A stretch of 64,000 nt of DNA from JBDTSW01 sp963758845 (GTDB lineage: Bacteria; Actinomycetota; Thermoleophilia; Solirubrobacterales; 70-9), in NCBI GenBank assembly GCA_963758845.1, contig CAVWWX010000002.1:992001-1056000 (forward strand), given 5' to 3'. Position 1 is the first letter of the stretch. Every line of letters starts with the position of its first letter. The notes under the pieces were generated by a model. The model was not told where the DNA came from. It saw only the letters and a program-made list of their open reading frames with translations, and did not search any database. A program made the position numbers and the translations under genes. Positions 24,491-33,707 of the stretch are shown piece after piece.

Positions 24491-25441
24491 ATGAGTAGCG
24501 CAGTCGGTATCGACCTCGGAGGAACCAAGATGCTGGTCGGGGTCGTGGCCCCCGGCCCCCGTGTGCTCTACCGCGAGAACGAGACCGGCTTCGGAACGAC
24601 CTCGGACGAGATCATGGCCCGGCTCGAGGCCGAGATCCGCCAGGCGATGGCCGCCGACCCGGGCGTGGACGCCATCGGGCTCGGGATCCCGTGCACGATC
24701 GACCGCGAGCACGGCATCGCGATCTCGGCGGTCAACCTGCCGATCGAGGACGTGCCCGTCCGCGACCTCCTGCGCGAGCGGATCGGGATGCCGGTGTTCG
24801 TCGACAACGACGCCAACCTCGCGGCGCTTGCCGAGCACCGCCACGGCGCCGCCCAGGGGGCCCAGAACGTGGTCGTCCTGACGATCGGGACCGGGATCGG
24901 GGGCGGCCTGATCATCAACGGCCGGCTCTACCGGGGTTCCACGGGGGCCGCCGCCGAGCTGGGCCACGTCGTCGTTGATGAGAACGGCCCCCCGTGCCAG
25001 GGCAACTGCCCCAACCACGGCTGCGTCGAGACCTTCGCGTCGGGCACCGCGCTCGCCCGCGAGGGCCGGATCGCGGCGCAGCGGGACCCGGGCTCGGCCC
25101 TCGCCCGGCTGGTGGCCGAGGGCGGAGTGATCGACGGCCGCGCCGTGACCGACGCCGCGCTGCGGGGCGACGAGGCCGCTCGCATCGTCGTCGAGCGGGC
25201 TGGGTATCACCTCGGGGTGGCCCTCTCCAGCCTCGCGAACTCGTTCGACCCCGACGTGATCGTGATCGGCGGCGGCGTGATGGCCGCGGGCGACCTGCTG
25301 TTGGACCCGGCGCGGGCCGAGCTGGCCGCTCGAGCGCTGCCGCCGCAGAACCGGACGCCCGTGGTGGCCGCCGACCTGGGGCCCGACGCGGGCATGATCG
25401 GCGCCGCGACGATGGCGATCGACGAGCTGGAGCAGGGCTGA
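24491..25441 (+). CDS. ROK-family glucokinase
   Basis: This ATP-dependent sugar kinase probably acts on glucose. Its 316 residues contain the phosphate loop GIDLGGTKMLVG, DNDANLAALAE (catalytic Asp), VLTIGTGIGGG, and the ROK zinc motif GNCPNHGCVETFASG. It is divergent from the LytR gene, with only 18 bp between starts. Its TGA shares one base with the ATG of rsmI (TGATG), indicating coupled translation of two functionally unrelated genes. Confidence 0.88.
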   Translation: MSSAVGIDLGGTKMLVGVVAPGPRVLYRENETGFGTTSDEIMARLEAEIRQAMAADPGVDAIGLGIPCTIDREHGIAISAVNLPIEDVPVRDLLRERIGMPVFVDNDANLAALAEHRHGAAQGAQNVVVLTIGTGIGGGLIINGRLYRGSTGAAAELGHVVVDENGPPCQGNCPNHGCVETFASGTALAREGRIAAQRDPGSALARLVAEGGVIDGRAVTDAALRGDEAARIVVERAGYHLGVALSSLANSFDPDVIVIGGGVMAAGDLLLDPARAELAARALPPQNRTPVVAADLGPDAGMIGAATMAIDELEQG

Positions 25442-26265
25442 TGGCCGGCAGGCTGACCGTGTGCCCGACGCCGATCGGGAACATGGCCGACATCAGCGAG
25501 CGGGTGCGCCAGGCCCTCGCCGACGCGGACATCGTCGCCTGCGAGGACACCAGGCGGGCCGGCCTGCTTTACGAGCGGCTCGAGCTGACGCGCCCGCGCC
25601 TGGTCTCCAACCACGACGGCAACGAGACCGAGCGTGCGGCGCAGCTGGTGCAGGAGATCGAGCGCGGCGCCCGCGTGGTCCTGGTCAGCGACGCGGGGAC
25701 GCCCGTGATCTCCGATCCTGGCTACCGCCTGATCCAGGCGTGCTTGGAGCGAGGGCTGGAGGTCGAGGTTCTGCCCGGGCCCTCCGCGGTGACCACGGCG
25801 CTGGTCGCCTCGGGCCTGCCGCCGGACCGGTGGCGCTTCGAGGGTTTCCTGCCTCGCCGCGCGGGCGAGCTCGAACGCGTGCTGGGCTCATCGGAGACCG
25901 TCGTGGCCTTCGAGTCGCCCCGCCGGCTGCCGGAGTCGCTAGCCGCGCTCGCCGCGCTTGCACCCGATCGCCCGGCGGCCGTCTGCAGGGAGCTGACCAA
26001 GCTCCACGAGGAGGTCGCGCGTGGCTCACTGGCCGAGTTGGCGCGGCGGTTTCGCGAGGACGTGAAGGGCGAGATCGTCGTCGTGATCGCGCCCGCCCGG
26101 GCGGCAGCGGCCAGCCCGGACACGGCCTTCGCGGTCGACGCGCTGCGGCGCCTCGTCCAAGCCGGCGCCCGGCCCCGCGCGGCCGCCAGCGTGGTCGCCG
26201 CGCTGACCGGGACGCGCGCGAACGATCTCTACACCGGATTGACCGGCCGCGAGCCGCGCCGCTAG
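25441..26265 (+). CDS. rsmI: 16S rRNA (cytidine(1402)-2'-O)-methyltransferase
   Basis: This enzyme methylates the ribose of C1402 in 16S rRNA. It has 274 residues with the tetrapyrrole-methylase-like fold: LTVCPTPIGNMADISERV at the N terminus, ACEDTRRAGLL, LVSDAGTPVISDPGYRLI (SAM site), EVLPGPSAVTTALVASGLP and RWRFEGFLPR. It ends with a short RsmI-type helical tail. The gene precedes the MCE operon by 245 bases and has no evident link with it. Confidence 0.93.
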   Translation: MAGRLTVCPTPIGNMADISERVRQALADADIVACEDTRRAGLLYERLELTRPRLVSNHDGNETERAAQLVQEIERGARVVLVSDAGTPVISDPGYRLIQACLERGLEVEVLPGPSAVTTALVASGLPPDRWRFEGFLPRRAGELERVLGSSETVVAFESPRRLPESLAALAALAPDRPAAVCRELTKLHEEVARGSLAELARRFREDVKGEIVVVIAPARAAAASPDTAFAVDALRRLVQAGARPRAAASVVAALTGTRANDLYTGLTGREPRR

Positions 26266-26510
26266 GCGTGGATCGAGGCTACATTTGCCTTAACGCGCTC
26301 CTAATCGGCCAAAGGCCAATCGAGACGGGGCAACGGCTAGGCTCCCGGGCGAGATATGTGTGTGAGTGACCGGAGCTTGCTGCGCCGGTACTCGGGACGG
26401 GGATAGGACATCCCGCTCGGACAGGGCAGGAAGCCCACGGAGATGGCTAGCACGCGCCGAAGACGCCCTTGGAGGGCAAGCAAGACGAATTCGCGGAGGC
26501 GAGGGGCCCG
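26266..26510 (+). other. Intergenic leader of the MCE operon
   Basis: This 245-base gap, the longest in the window, should hold the MCE promoter. TAGGCT near 26338 and TACATT near 26279 are candidate -10 boxes, and a small dyad GGCC-AAA-GGCC lies nearby. An Arg-rich frame of 23 codons (26443-26514) overlaps the first mce ATG by ATGA, which could be a leader peptide or chance. No terminator for rsmI is visible. Confidence 0.4.
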
Positions 26511-27872
26511 ATGAGGGTCGCGCGCGTGCTCGTGGCCGTGGCGCTGTTGGCCGGCGCCGTGGCGATCGGCATGATTCTGTTCGGCGGGGGCGGCGGCCAC
26601 CAGTACAAGCTGCTGTTCGAGACCGGAGGCCAGCTCGTGCGCGGCAACGAGGTGCTCGTCGGCGGGCAGGCGATCGGCACCGTCGACGACCTCACCCTCA
26701 CCGACGAGGGCCTGGCCGAGGTCCAGATCACCGTCGACCAAGAGCTCCACGAGGGCACGACGGCGGTCGTGCGCTCGACGTCGCTGTCGGGCATCGCCAA
26801 CCGCTACGTCTCGGTGTCCCCGGGCCCGAACGGGGAGGGGACCGAGCTTCCCGACGGAGCGACCCTGACGACGGGCGATACCACCGCTCCCGTCGACCTC
26901 GACCAGCTCTTCAACACGCTTGACGACGAGACCCGGGCCAGCCTGCAGAAGGTGATCCAGGGCTCCGCCACGCTTTACGCCGGGAACACCGAGGAGGCGC
27001 GCGCCGCCTACAAGTACTTCGCCCCGGCCCTGCAGTCGACCCAGCGCCTGCTGGCCGAGCTGAACCGCGACTCGCGCACGCTCAGCGAGTTCCTCGTCTC
27101 CGGCGCCGACGTGCTGGGCGCCGTCGCCGAGCGCCGCGACGACCTCTCGGCCCTGACATCGAACGCAAACGAGGCCTTGGGGGCTATCGCGGTCGAGAAC
27201 GTTTCGCTGGATCGCTCCCTGGCCGCATTGCCACCCGCGCTTCGCCAGGCCAACACCACCTTCGTCAACCTGCGCGTTGCCCTCGACGACCTGGACTCGC
27301 TGGTCGCGACCGCGAAGCCCGCGACCGAGGATCTGGCCCCGTTCCTGCGCGACCTGCGGCCCGTCGTCGAACGTGCCGTGCCGGTCGTCAGCGACCTGCG
27401 CATCGCCGTCGCCAAGCCCGGTCCGGACAACGACCTGACCGACGTGCTGCGCCTTGCGCCACGGGTCGAGGAGCTGGCCAACATCGCCTCCGATCGCGGG
27501 ATCGACGCGATCAACGAGTCGGAGCCCAACATCGAGCTCTTCCGCTCGTACTCGCCCGACCTGATGGCAGCGATCGCGAAGCTCGGCCAGGTAACCGCCT
27601 TCTACGACGGCAACGGACACTACGCGCGGGTGCTTCCGGCCGGCCTCGGGACCTTCTCGTACAACGCCGCGACCGAGGAGCTCGAGCCGATCTTCGACGA
27701 CCCGGCGGCGCAGACCGACTTCTACACCACCACGCCGGGAGCCTTCGACGCCGCCGGCTTCGAACGCTGCCCGGGCGCCGGCTCGCAGGCGCCGGCCGAC
27801 GGCTCGGCGCCGTTCCTGGATGACGTCGGGGGCCAGTGCGACCCGGGCGACCTCGTGATCGGGACGCCGTGA
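26511..27872 (+). CDS. MCE-family protein, 1 of 6
   Basis: The protein has 453 residues. One N-terminal membrane helix (LVAVALLAGAVAIGMILF) precedes an MCE/MlaD domain at about 32-108 (LVRGNEVLVGGQAIGTVDDL). A long helical periplasmic-facing part with MCE4-type features follows, and a C-terminal segment has two Cys. MCE proteins form hexameric tubes that pass lipids to an MlaE-type permease. ATG 26511 was chosen over TTG 26469 because GGAGG lies 13 nt upstream and the start falls directly before the helix. The segment TAFYDGNGHYARV recurs in the fourth gene. Confidence 0.88.
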   Translation: MRVARVLVAVALLAGAVAIGMILFGGGGGHQYKLLFETGGQLVRGNEVLVGGQAIGTVDDLTLTDEGLAEVQITVDQELHEGTTAVVRSTSLSGIANRYVSVSPGPNGEGTELPDGATLTTGDTTAPVDLDQLFNTLDDETRASLQKVIQGSATLYAGNTEEARAAYKYFAPALQSTQRLLAELNRDSRTLSEFLVSGADVLGAVAERRDDLSALTSNANEALGAIAVENVSLDRSLAALPPALRQANTTFVNLRVALDDLDSLVATAKPATEDLAPFLRDLRPVVERAVPVVSDLRIAVAKPGPDNDLTDVLRLAPRVEELANIASDRGIDAINESEPNIELFRSYSPDLMAAIAKLGQVTAFYDGNGHYARVLPAGLGTFSYNAATEELEPIFDDPAAQTDFYTTTPGAFDAAGFERCPGAGSQAPADGSAPFLDDVGGQCDPGDLVIGTP

Positions 27873-29446
27873 GGAGGATCGCGACACTGCTGGTGGGCGT
27901 GGCCGCGGTCGGGGCCGTCGTCCTGTTCGGCTCCGGCGCGGGCGGCACCGAGGGCTCCTACGAGGTCCGGGCGATCTTCGCCAACGGCGGCTTCACCGTC
28001 CCCGGCGAGGAGGTTCGGATCGCCGGCGCGAAGGTGGGCGAGATCACCGAGGTCGACGTCACCAACGCCGACGAGCCCGCACACGACGACGGCTCGCCCG
28101 AGCCCGGCAGCGCGGTGGTCGTGATGCGCATCGACGACCCGGGATTCCAGGGTTTCCGCGAGGACGCGAGCTGCATCATCCGCCCCCAGGGTCTGCTGGG
28201 AGAGCGCTTCGTCGAGTGCCGGAACACAGAGCCGCGCGCCCCGGGCTCCGAGCCTCCGCCCGAGATCGAGGCGCTGGGCGACGGCGAGGTCGGCGAGGGC
28301 CAGTATCTGCTGCCGCTGGAGCAGAACGGCAAGGCAGTCGACCTCGACCTGGTCAACAACATCATGCAGGAGCCCTATCCGGACCGCTTCCGGCTGATCC
28401 TGAACGACTTCGGAGCAGCGTTCGCCGCGCGTGGCGATGACATCGAGGAGCTGATCGAGCGGGCCAACCCGGCGCTGCAGCGCACCGATGAGGTCCTGGC
28501 CATCCTCGCCAAGCAGAACCGCGACCTGGCCCGCCTGGCGCGGGACTCCGACGAGGCCCTGGGCCCGCTGGCCCGCGAGCGCGACTCGGTCTCCGGCTTC
28601 ATCAACAACGCGAACATCACCGCCCAGGCGACGGCCGAACGCCGCGACGACCTCGAGGCCCAGTTCGAGAAGCTCCCCGGCTTCCTGGTCGAGCTCCGCG
28701 CGACGATGAACGAGCTCGACAACTTCGCCGAGAGCTCGACGCCAGTCGTCTCGGACCTCGGCGACGCTGCGCCCTCGCTGACGCGGATGACCGAGGCCCT
28801 CGGCCCGTTCTCCCGTGGCAGCCGCACGGCGCTGAAGTCGCTCGGCAACGCTGCGGCGAAGGCCGGTCCCTCGCTGGTCGCAGCCGACCCGATCCTGATC
28901 CGCATCCGAGAGGTCGCCGAGGGAGCGGGGCCGCTTGGGAAATCGCTCAGCGGCCTGCTCTCGAGCCTACGGCGCAACAAGGGCTACCGGAACCTCATGG
29001 GCTTCCTGTTCAACGCGGCGGGGGCGACGAACGCCTACGACAGCCTGGGTCGGTTCGCGCGACTCGTGATCCCTATCAACAACTGCGTCGACTACCGGCC
29101 GACCCCCGAGTCGGGCTGCGAGTCGTTCTTCAGCTCGACGACTAAGGCCTCTACCGCCTCACCGCCGACGCAGGAGGAGCTCGAGCGCCTGGCCAAGGAG
29201 CTGCGGATCGACACCGACCCCGAGCCCCAGGCCGAGGTCCCGGACCTGGGGATCGGCGCCTTCGGCGGGGATGACGATGCCACCGACGAGGAGCCGACCG
29301 AGGAGCCGCCCGCGGGGACCGAGCCCGGCGACGCCGAAGCCGGCCAGGCCGGAGCGCCCAGCAAGCGCGGCGCCCAGCTCCTGCTGGACTACCTCGTGGG
29401 ACCCGGCGCCGGGCCGTCCGGGGGCTCGGGGGAGGGTCGCCGATGA
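27869..29446 (+). CDS. MCE-family protein, 2 of 6
   Basis: The protein has 525 residues. GTG 27869 overlaps the previous TGA (GTGA). A short membrane anchor (LLVGVAAVGAVVLFGSG) is followed by the MCE domain with FTVPGEEVRIAGAKVGEI and PQGLLGERFVECR. A long helical region carries repeated Ala/Leu/Arg heptad-like stretches. The last 90 residues form a Pro/Glu/Asp/Gly-rich tail that is probably disordered. This tail is absent from the other five, so this member may have a distinct end position in the complex. Confidence 0.87.
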   Translation: MRRIATLLVGVAAVGAVVLFGSGAGGTEGSYEVRAIFANGGFTVPGEEVRIAGAKVGEITEVDVTNADEPAHDDGSPEPGSAVVVMRIDDPGFQGFREDASCIIRPQGLLGERFVECRNTEPRAPGSEPPPEIEALGDGEVGEGQYLLPLEQNGKAVDLDLVNNIMQEPYPDRFRLILNDFGAAFAARGDDIEELIERANPALQRTDEVLAILAKQNRDLARLARDSDEALGPLARERDSVSGFINNANITAQATAERRDDLEAQFEKLPGFLVELRATMNELDNFAESSTPVVSDLGDAAPSLTRMTEALGPFSRGSRTALKSLGNAAAKAGPSLVAADPILIRIREVAEGAGPLGKSLSGLLSSLRRNKGYRNLMGFLFNAAGATNAYDSLGRFARLVIPINNCVDYRPTPESGCESFFSSTTKASTASPPTQEELERLAKELRIDTDPEPQAEVPDLGIGAFGGDDDATDEEPTEEPPAGTEPGDAEAGQAGAPSKRGAQLLLDYLVGPGAGPSGGSGEGRR

Positions 29447-30849
29447 GGGGCACCGGAGCTCGCCTCGCCGCCAGCCCGACGATGGTCGGCGCGGTGACCG
29501 TCCTGATCGCGATCCTCGCGGTCTTCCTCGCCTACAACGCGAACAACGGCCTGCCGTTCGTGCCGACCTACCGGATCTCGGCCCAGGTGCCGAACGCGAA
29601 CACCCTGCTCCCGGGCAACGAGGTACGGATCGGGGGCGTCCGCGTGGGAGTCGTCGAGGACGTCGAGCCCCAGCAGAACGAGGACGGCGACCTCTCGGTC
29701 AAGCTCGACCTGGCCCTCGACGCTGACATCGAGGAGCTTCCGGCCGATTCGACCGTCGTCGTCCGGGCCCGCTCGGCGCTGGGCCTGAAGTACCTCGAGA
29801 TCGCGCGCGGCACCTCCAGCGAGGGCATCGGGGCGGGCGGCATCCTGCCGCTCTCGGCGGCCGAGATCCAGCCGGTCGAGATCGACGAGGTGCTGAACAC
29901 CTTCGACGAGCCCACGAGGGTGGCGATCCAGGACAATCTGGTCGAGTTCGGCAACGCGCTTGCCGGTCGCGGGCCGACGCTGAACGCGGCGATCGGGCGC
30001 CTGAACGAGTTGCTCCCCGAGCTCGAGAGCGTGATGGCGAACCTGGCTGCGCCGAAGACGCGGCTGGACCGGTTCTTCCCGGCGATCGCCAGGACCGCGG
30101 CCGAGGTTGCACCCGTGGCGGCCGAGCAGGCGCAGATGTTCGTCGCGCTCGACACCACCTTCGGCGCCTTCGCCAACGTCGCCCGTCCCTACCTCCAGGA
30201 CACGATCTCCGAGACCCCGCCAACGCTCGACGTGGGCACTCGCGTCCTGCCGCGCCTGCGGCCCTTCTTCCAGCACTCGGCGTCGCTGTTCCAGGACCTC
30301 GAGCCCGGGATCGAGGCGGTCCGGGTCAACGGGCCGACGATCGCGACCGCGCTCGAGATCGGCGCGCCCATCCTGAAAGACTCGAAGAGCCTCAACCGCC
30401 AGCTCGCTCCCACGGCGCAGGCACTGGAGGACTTCTCCGACGACCCGGGCGTCAACGCCGGCCTCGACCGCCTCGACGAGACGGCCGACATTCTCACCCC
30501 GGCGCTGCGCTTCATCGCCCCGGCCCAGACCGTGTGCGGGTATGGCGGGATCCTGCTGAACAACCTCGAGAGCCTCACCGGCCAGTCGACCGGTTCGGGA
30601 TCCTTGCAGCGCTTCGAGGTGTTCGAGCCGGCGCTCGGCCCCGACAGCGAGGGCAGCCCCTCCGATGAGCCCGCCAACACGGACGAGGACAGCAACCTGC
30701 TGCACTACAACCCCTACCCGAATACCGCCGCTCCGAGCCAATCGCCGATCGAGTGCGAGGCGGGCAAGGAGGGCTACCTGACGCAGCAGACGATCGGCAA
30801 CGTCCCCGGCAACCAGGGGACAGTGACCCTTCCGGAGTTCCAGCGGTGA
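29443..30849 (+). CDS. MCE-family protein, 3 of 6
   Basis: The protein has 468 residues, with ATG overlapping the previous stop (ATGA). The anchor helix is VGAVTVLIAILAVFLAYNA. The MCE domain includes LLPGNEVRIGGVRVGVVEDV and SALGLKYLEIARG. Unlike genes 2, 4 and 5 it uses ATG. The C-terminal region carries CGYGGILLNNLESL and a lone Cys near the end. The long middle is predicted helical and would form the tunnel barrel. Confidence 0.87.
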   Translation: MRGTGARLAASPTMVGAVTVLIAILAVFLAYNANNGLPFVPTYRISAQVPNANTLLPGNEVRIGGVRVGVVEDVEPQQNEDGDLSVKLDLALDADIEELPADSTVVVRARSALGLKYLEIARGTSSEGIGAGGILPLSAAEIQPVEIDEVLNTFDEPTRVAIQDNLVEFGNALAGRGPTLNAAIGRLNELLPELESVMANLAAPKTRLDRFFPAIARTAAEVAPVAAEQAQMFVALDTTFGAFANVARPYLQDTISETPPTLDVGTRVLPRLRPFFQHSASLFQDLEPGIEAVRVNGPTIATALEIGAPILKDSKSLNRQLAPTAQALEDFSDDPGVNAGLDRLDETADILTPALRFIAPAQTVCGYGGILLNNLESLTGQSTGSGSLQRFEVFEPALGPDSEGSPSDEPANTDEDSNLLHYNPYPNTAAPSQSPIECEAGKEGYLTQQTIGNVPGNQGTVTLPEFQR

Positions 30850-32324
30850 GCCGCGGCGCCCGAAACGCGAAGCGCATGCCCGGGTGGGTCCTGGGCCTGA
30901 TCCTGCTGGTCGTGATCGTCATCGGCAGCGTCCTCGCCTACACCAAGGAGCTCCCGTTCGCCGGCGAGGGCTACCAGCTGCGCGCCACGTTCGAGAACGC
31001 GGCGACCCTGCGGGCGACGTCGCCGGTGCGGATCGCCGGCGTCAAGGTCGGCGAGGTCACCGACGTCGCCCAGGAGGGCGACGCCGTGGAGGTGACCTTC
31101 ACCGTCGACGAGGAGGGGCGGCCGATCCACGAGGACGCCGAGCTCGAGATCCGGCCCCGGCTCTTCCTCGAGGGCAACTTCTTCCTCGACCTGCGGCCGG
31201 GCAGCCCAAGTGCTCCCGAGCTGGACGAGGACGGAGAGATCGGGATCACCCAGACGTCGACGGCGGTGCAGCTGGACGAGGTCCTGACCTCGCTCCAGTC
31301 CGACTCGCGCGAGGACCTGCAGGCGCTGCTGGAGGGCTACGGCACGGCACTGACGGTCGAGCCCACCGCCGCGGAGGACAAGGAGCAGGACCGCGCCACC
31401 CAGGGCGAGACCGCGGCGCAGTCGATCAACGACTCGTTCGCATACGGCGGCAAGGCCGGGCGCTCGACCGCGATCGTGAACGAGGCGCTCCTGGGCACCG
31501 AGCCGCACGACCTCTCGAAGTTGATCGCTGCGAACCGCGACGTGTTCGAGACCCTGAGCGCGCGCGAGTCCTCGCTCCAGGGGCTGATCACGAACTTCAA
31601 CATCACCACGGGCGCGCTGGCCGCCGAGAGCTCCAACCTGTCCGCATCAATTCGCGAGCTCGCGCCCACCCTGGAGGAGGCGCGACCCTCGCTCCTGAAC
31701 CTGTCGAACGCGCTGCCCTCAGTTCGTGCGTGGGCCCGAGCGCTGGAGCCCAGCCTGCGAGAGCTGCCGGCAACGATCGACGCCTCGGGCCCGTGGCTGG
31801 ATCAGGCCGCGCTGCTGCTGCGCGACGAGGAACTCGGCGGCCTTGCCCGCCTGCTGGGCGAGGCGGCGGCGCCGCTGGCTCAGACGTCGAAGGAGGCAAC
31901 GAAGCTGCTGCCGGAGCTGACGCTCACCAGCCGCTGCGTCACCGACGTGCTGGACCCGACGGCCGACACCGCGATCACGGTCGACCCCAACGACCCGGGC
32001 AATACCTCGACCATCTGGCAGGAGTTCTTCTACGGCGCGGTCAACCTCTCCGGGGCCGCCGGGAGCTTCGACGGCAACGGCAACTATCTGCGCGCGATGG
32101 CGGGCGGCGGTGACGAGCTGGTCGTGGCTCCGAACCCGGCCGGCGGTTTCCTCAACACGACGAGTTACGGGACAGCGCAGGAACCGCCGCAGGGCGTCCA
32201 GCCGCCGCTTCCCGCGAGCCCTCCGGAGTTCCGCATGGACAAGTCCTGCCACTCCAACCCGGCGCCGAACGTCAACGGTCCCGCGGCGACCCCCGGGCCC
32301 CCCGACCTGACGGTGGCCCCGTGA
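30846..32324 (+). CDS. MCE-family protein, 4 of 6
   Basis: The protein has 492 residues, starting at GTG with a GTGA overlap. The anchor is VLGLILLVVIVIGSVLAY. The MCE domain has LRATSPVRIAGVKVGEVTDV and PRLFLEGNFFLDLRPG. Between 175 and 215 there is a charged insert (EDKEQDRATQGE) not seen in its neighbours. The C-terminal SFDGNGNYLRAMAGGGDELV parallels the first gene. The tail is Pro-rich with one Cys. Confidence 0.87.
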   Translation: MSRGARNAKRMPGWVLGLILLVVIVIGSVLAYTKELPFAGEGYQLRATFENAATLRATSPVRIAGVKVGEVTDVAQEGDAVEVTFTVDEEGRPIHEDAELEIRPRLFLEGNFFLDLRPGSPSAPELDEDGEIGITQTSTAVQLDEVLTSLQSDSREDLQALLEGYGTALTVEPTAAEDKEQDRATQGETAAQSINDSFAYGGKAGRSTAIVNEALLGTEPHDLSKLIAANRDVFETLSARESSLQGLITNFNITTGALAAESSNLSASIRELAPTLEEARPSLLNLSNALPSVRAWARALEPSLRELPATIDASGPWLDQAALLLRDEELGGLARLLGEAAAPLAQTSKEATKLLPELTLTSRCVTDVLDPTADTAITVDPNDPGNTSTIWQEFFYGAVNLSGAAGSFDGNGNYLRAMAGGGDELVVAPNPAGGFLNTTSYGTAQEPPQGVQPPLPASPPEFRMDKSCHSNPAPNVNGPAATPGPPDLTVAP

Positions 32325-33667
32325 AGCGCGCGATCCGAGAGCACCTGACCGACTTCGTGGCGATCGCCGCGCTCACCGTCTTCGCGCTGGTGGTGACCCT
32401 GTACATCCTCTCCCAGCAGCAGGCGCCGTATCCGTCCTGGATCCCGGTCCTGGGCGACGACACCTTCGAGCTGAAGGCCGAGTTCGAGTCCTCCCAGGCG
32501 GTCACCCCGGGCCAGGGCCAGACCGTGAACATCGCCGGCATCAAGGTGGGCGACATCACCGAGGTCGACCTCGAGGAGGGCAACGCGGTGGTGACGATGC
32601 TGGTCGAGGAGGAGTACGCACCCCTGGTTCACGCTGACGCGACGATGCTCCTGCGACCCAGGACCGGCCTTCAGGACATGGTCGTCGAGCTCGACCCTGG
32701 CACCGGGTCGGACCCGATCGAAGAGGGCAGCACGGTGCCGATGACCCAGACCGAGTCGCAGGTCCAGTCCGACGAGATCCTGGCATCGCTCGACCGTGAC
32801 ACGCAGGCCTATCTCCAGCTCCTGCTGGAGGGCGGGGGCACTGGCCTGGGCGGCAACGGCGAGGAGCTTGCCGCGGTGCTCAAGCGCTTCGAGCCGACGG
32901 CGCGCGACCTCGCCAAGATCAACGGCCAGCTCTCCCAGCGGCGCGCCAACATCGCCCGCTCGATCAACAGCTTCCGCGAGCTCAGCGAGGAGCTGGGCGC
33001 GAAGGACACGCAGCTTGGCGAGTTCGTCGAGTCGTCGAACACGGTGCTCGAGTCGTTCGCGAACCAGGAGGCCAACATCCGCGGCACGCTCCAGGAGCTT
33101 CCGACCGCGCTCGCGGCCACCCGTGGCGCGCTGGAGAGCGGCGACCGCCTGGCCCAGGAGCTCGGGCCGACCAGCGAGGCGCTGATCCCCTCGGCCGAGG
33201 CCCTGGGCCCGGCTCTGCGCCAGACCCGTCCGTTCTTCGAGGAGACGGTGGCGCCGATCCGCGACGAGATCCGCCCGTTCACGCGGCAGGTGCGCACCCC
33301 GGTACGCCACCTGACCGAGGCTGCCAAGGCGCTGAACAAGTCGACGCCCTCGGTTCGCAGCTCGTTCACCGAGCTCAACAAGCTGTTCAACTCGCTCGCC
33401 TTCAACCCGCAGGGCGCGGAGGAGAGCTACCTCTTCTGGTCGAGCTGGTTCGCGCACAACACGAACGGGCTCTTCACCTTCCAGGACGCCCAGGGCCCGC
33501 TGCTGCGCGGCCTGGTGCTTCAGTCCTGCCTCACGGCGCAGAACGCGGAGAGCCTGACCGTCGGTAAGCCGTTCCTGAAGGCCCTCCAGCAGCTCACCCG
33601 GGTGCCGACCGCCAATGACCCGCCGCTGTATGACCCGTCCCAGCCCCCGATCTGCAGCCTGCCCTGA
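32321..33667 (+). CDS. MCE-family protein, 5 of 6
   Basis: The protein has 448 residues, starting at GTG with a GTGA overlap. The anchor FVAIAALTVFALVVTLYIL is followed by an MCE domain containing VTPGQGQTVNIAGIKVGDI and RPRTGLQDMVVELDPG. A helical region with many Gln and Glu follows, and the C terminus ends in a Cys-containing PPICSLP. It has no lipobox, although in mycobacterial mce operons the fifth gene commonly encodes a lipoprotein. That is a difference from the textbook arrangement. Confidence 0.87.
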   Translation: MKRAIREHLTDFVAIAALTVFALVVTLYILSQQQAPYPSWIPVLGDDTFELKAEFESSQAVTPGQGQTVNIAGIKVGDITEVDLEEGNAVVTMLVEEEYAPLVHADATMLLRPRTGLQDMVVELDPGTGSDPIEEGSTVPMTQTESQVQSDEILASLDRDTQAYLQLLLEGGGTGLGGNGEELAAVLKRFEPTARDLAKINGQLSQRRANIARSINSFRELSEELGAKDTQLGEFVESSNTVLESFANQEANIRGTLQELPTALAATRGALESGDRLAQELGPTSEALIPSAEALGPALRQTRPFFEETVAPIRDEIRPFTRQVRTPVRHLTEAAKALNKSTPSVRSSFTELNKLFNSLAFNPQGAEESYLFWSSWFAHNTNGLFTFQDAQGPLLRGLVLQSCLTAQNAESLTVGKPFLKALQQLTRVPTANDPPLYDPSQPPICSLP

Positions 33668-33707
33668 TGATCCCGGCCGCTGACATCCGCCCAGGGAAGG
33701 TCCGCTG

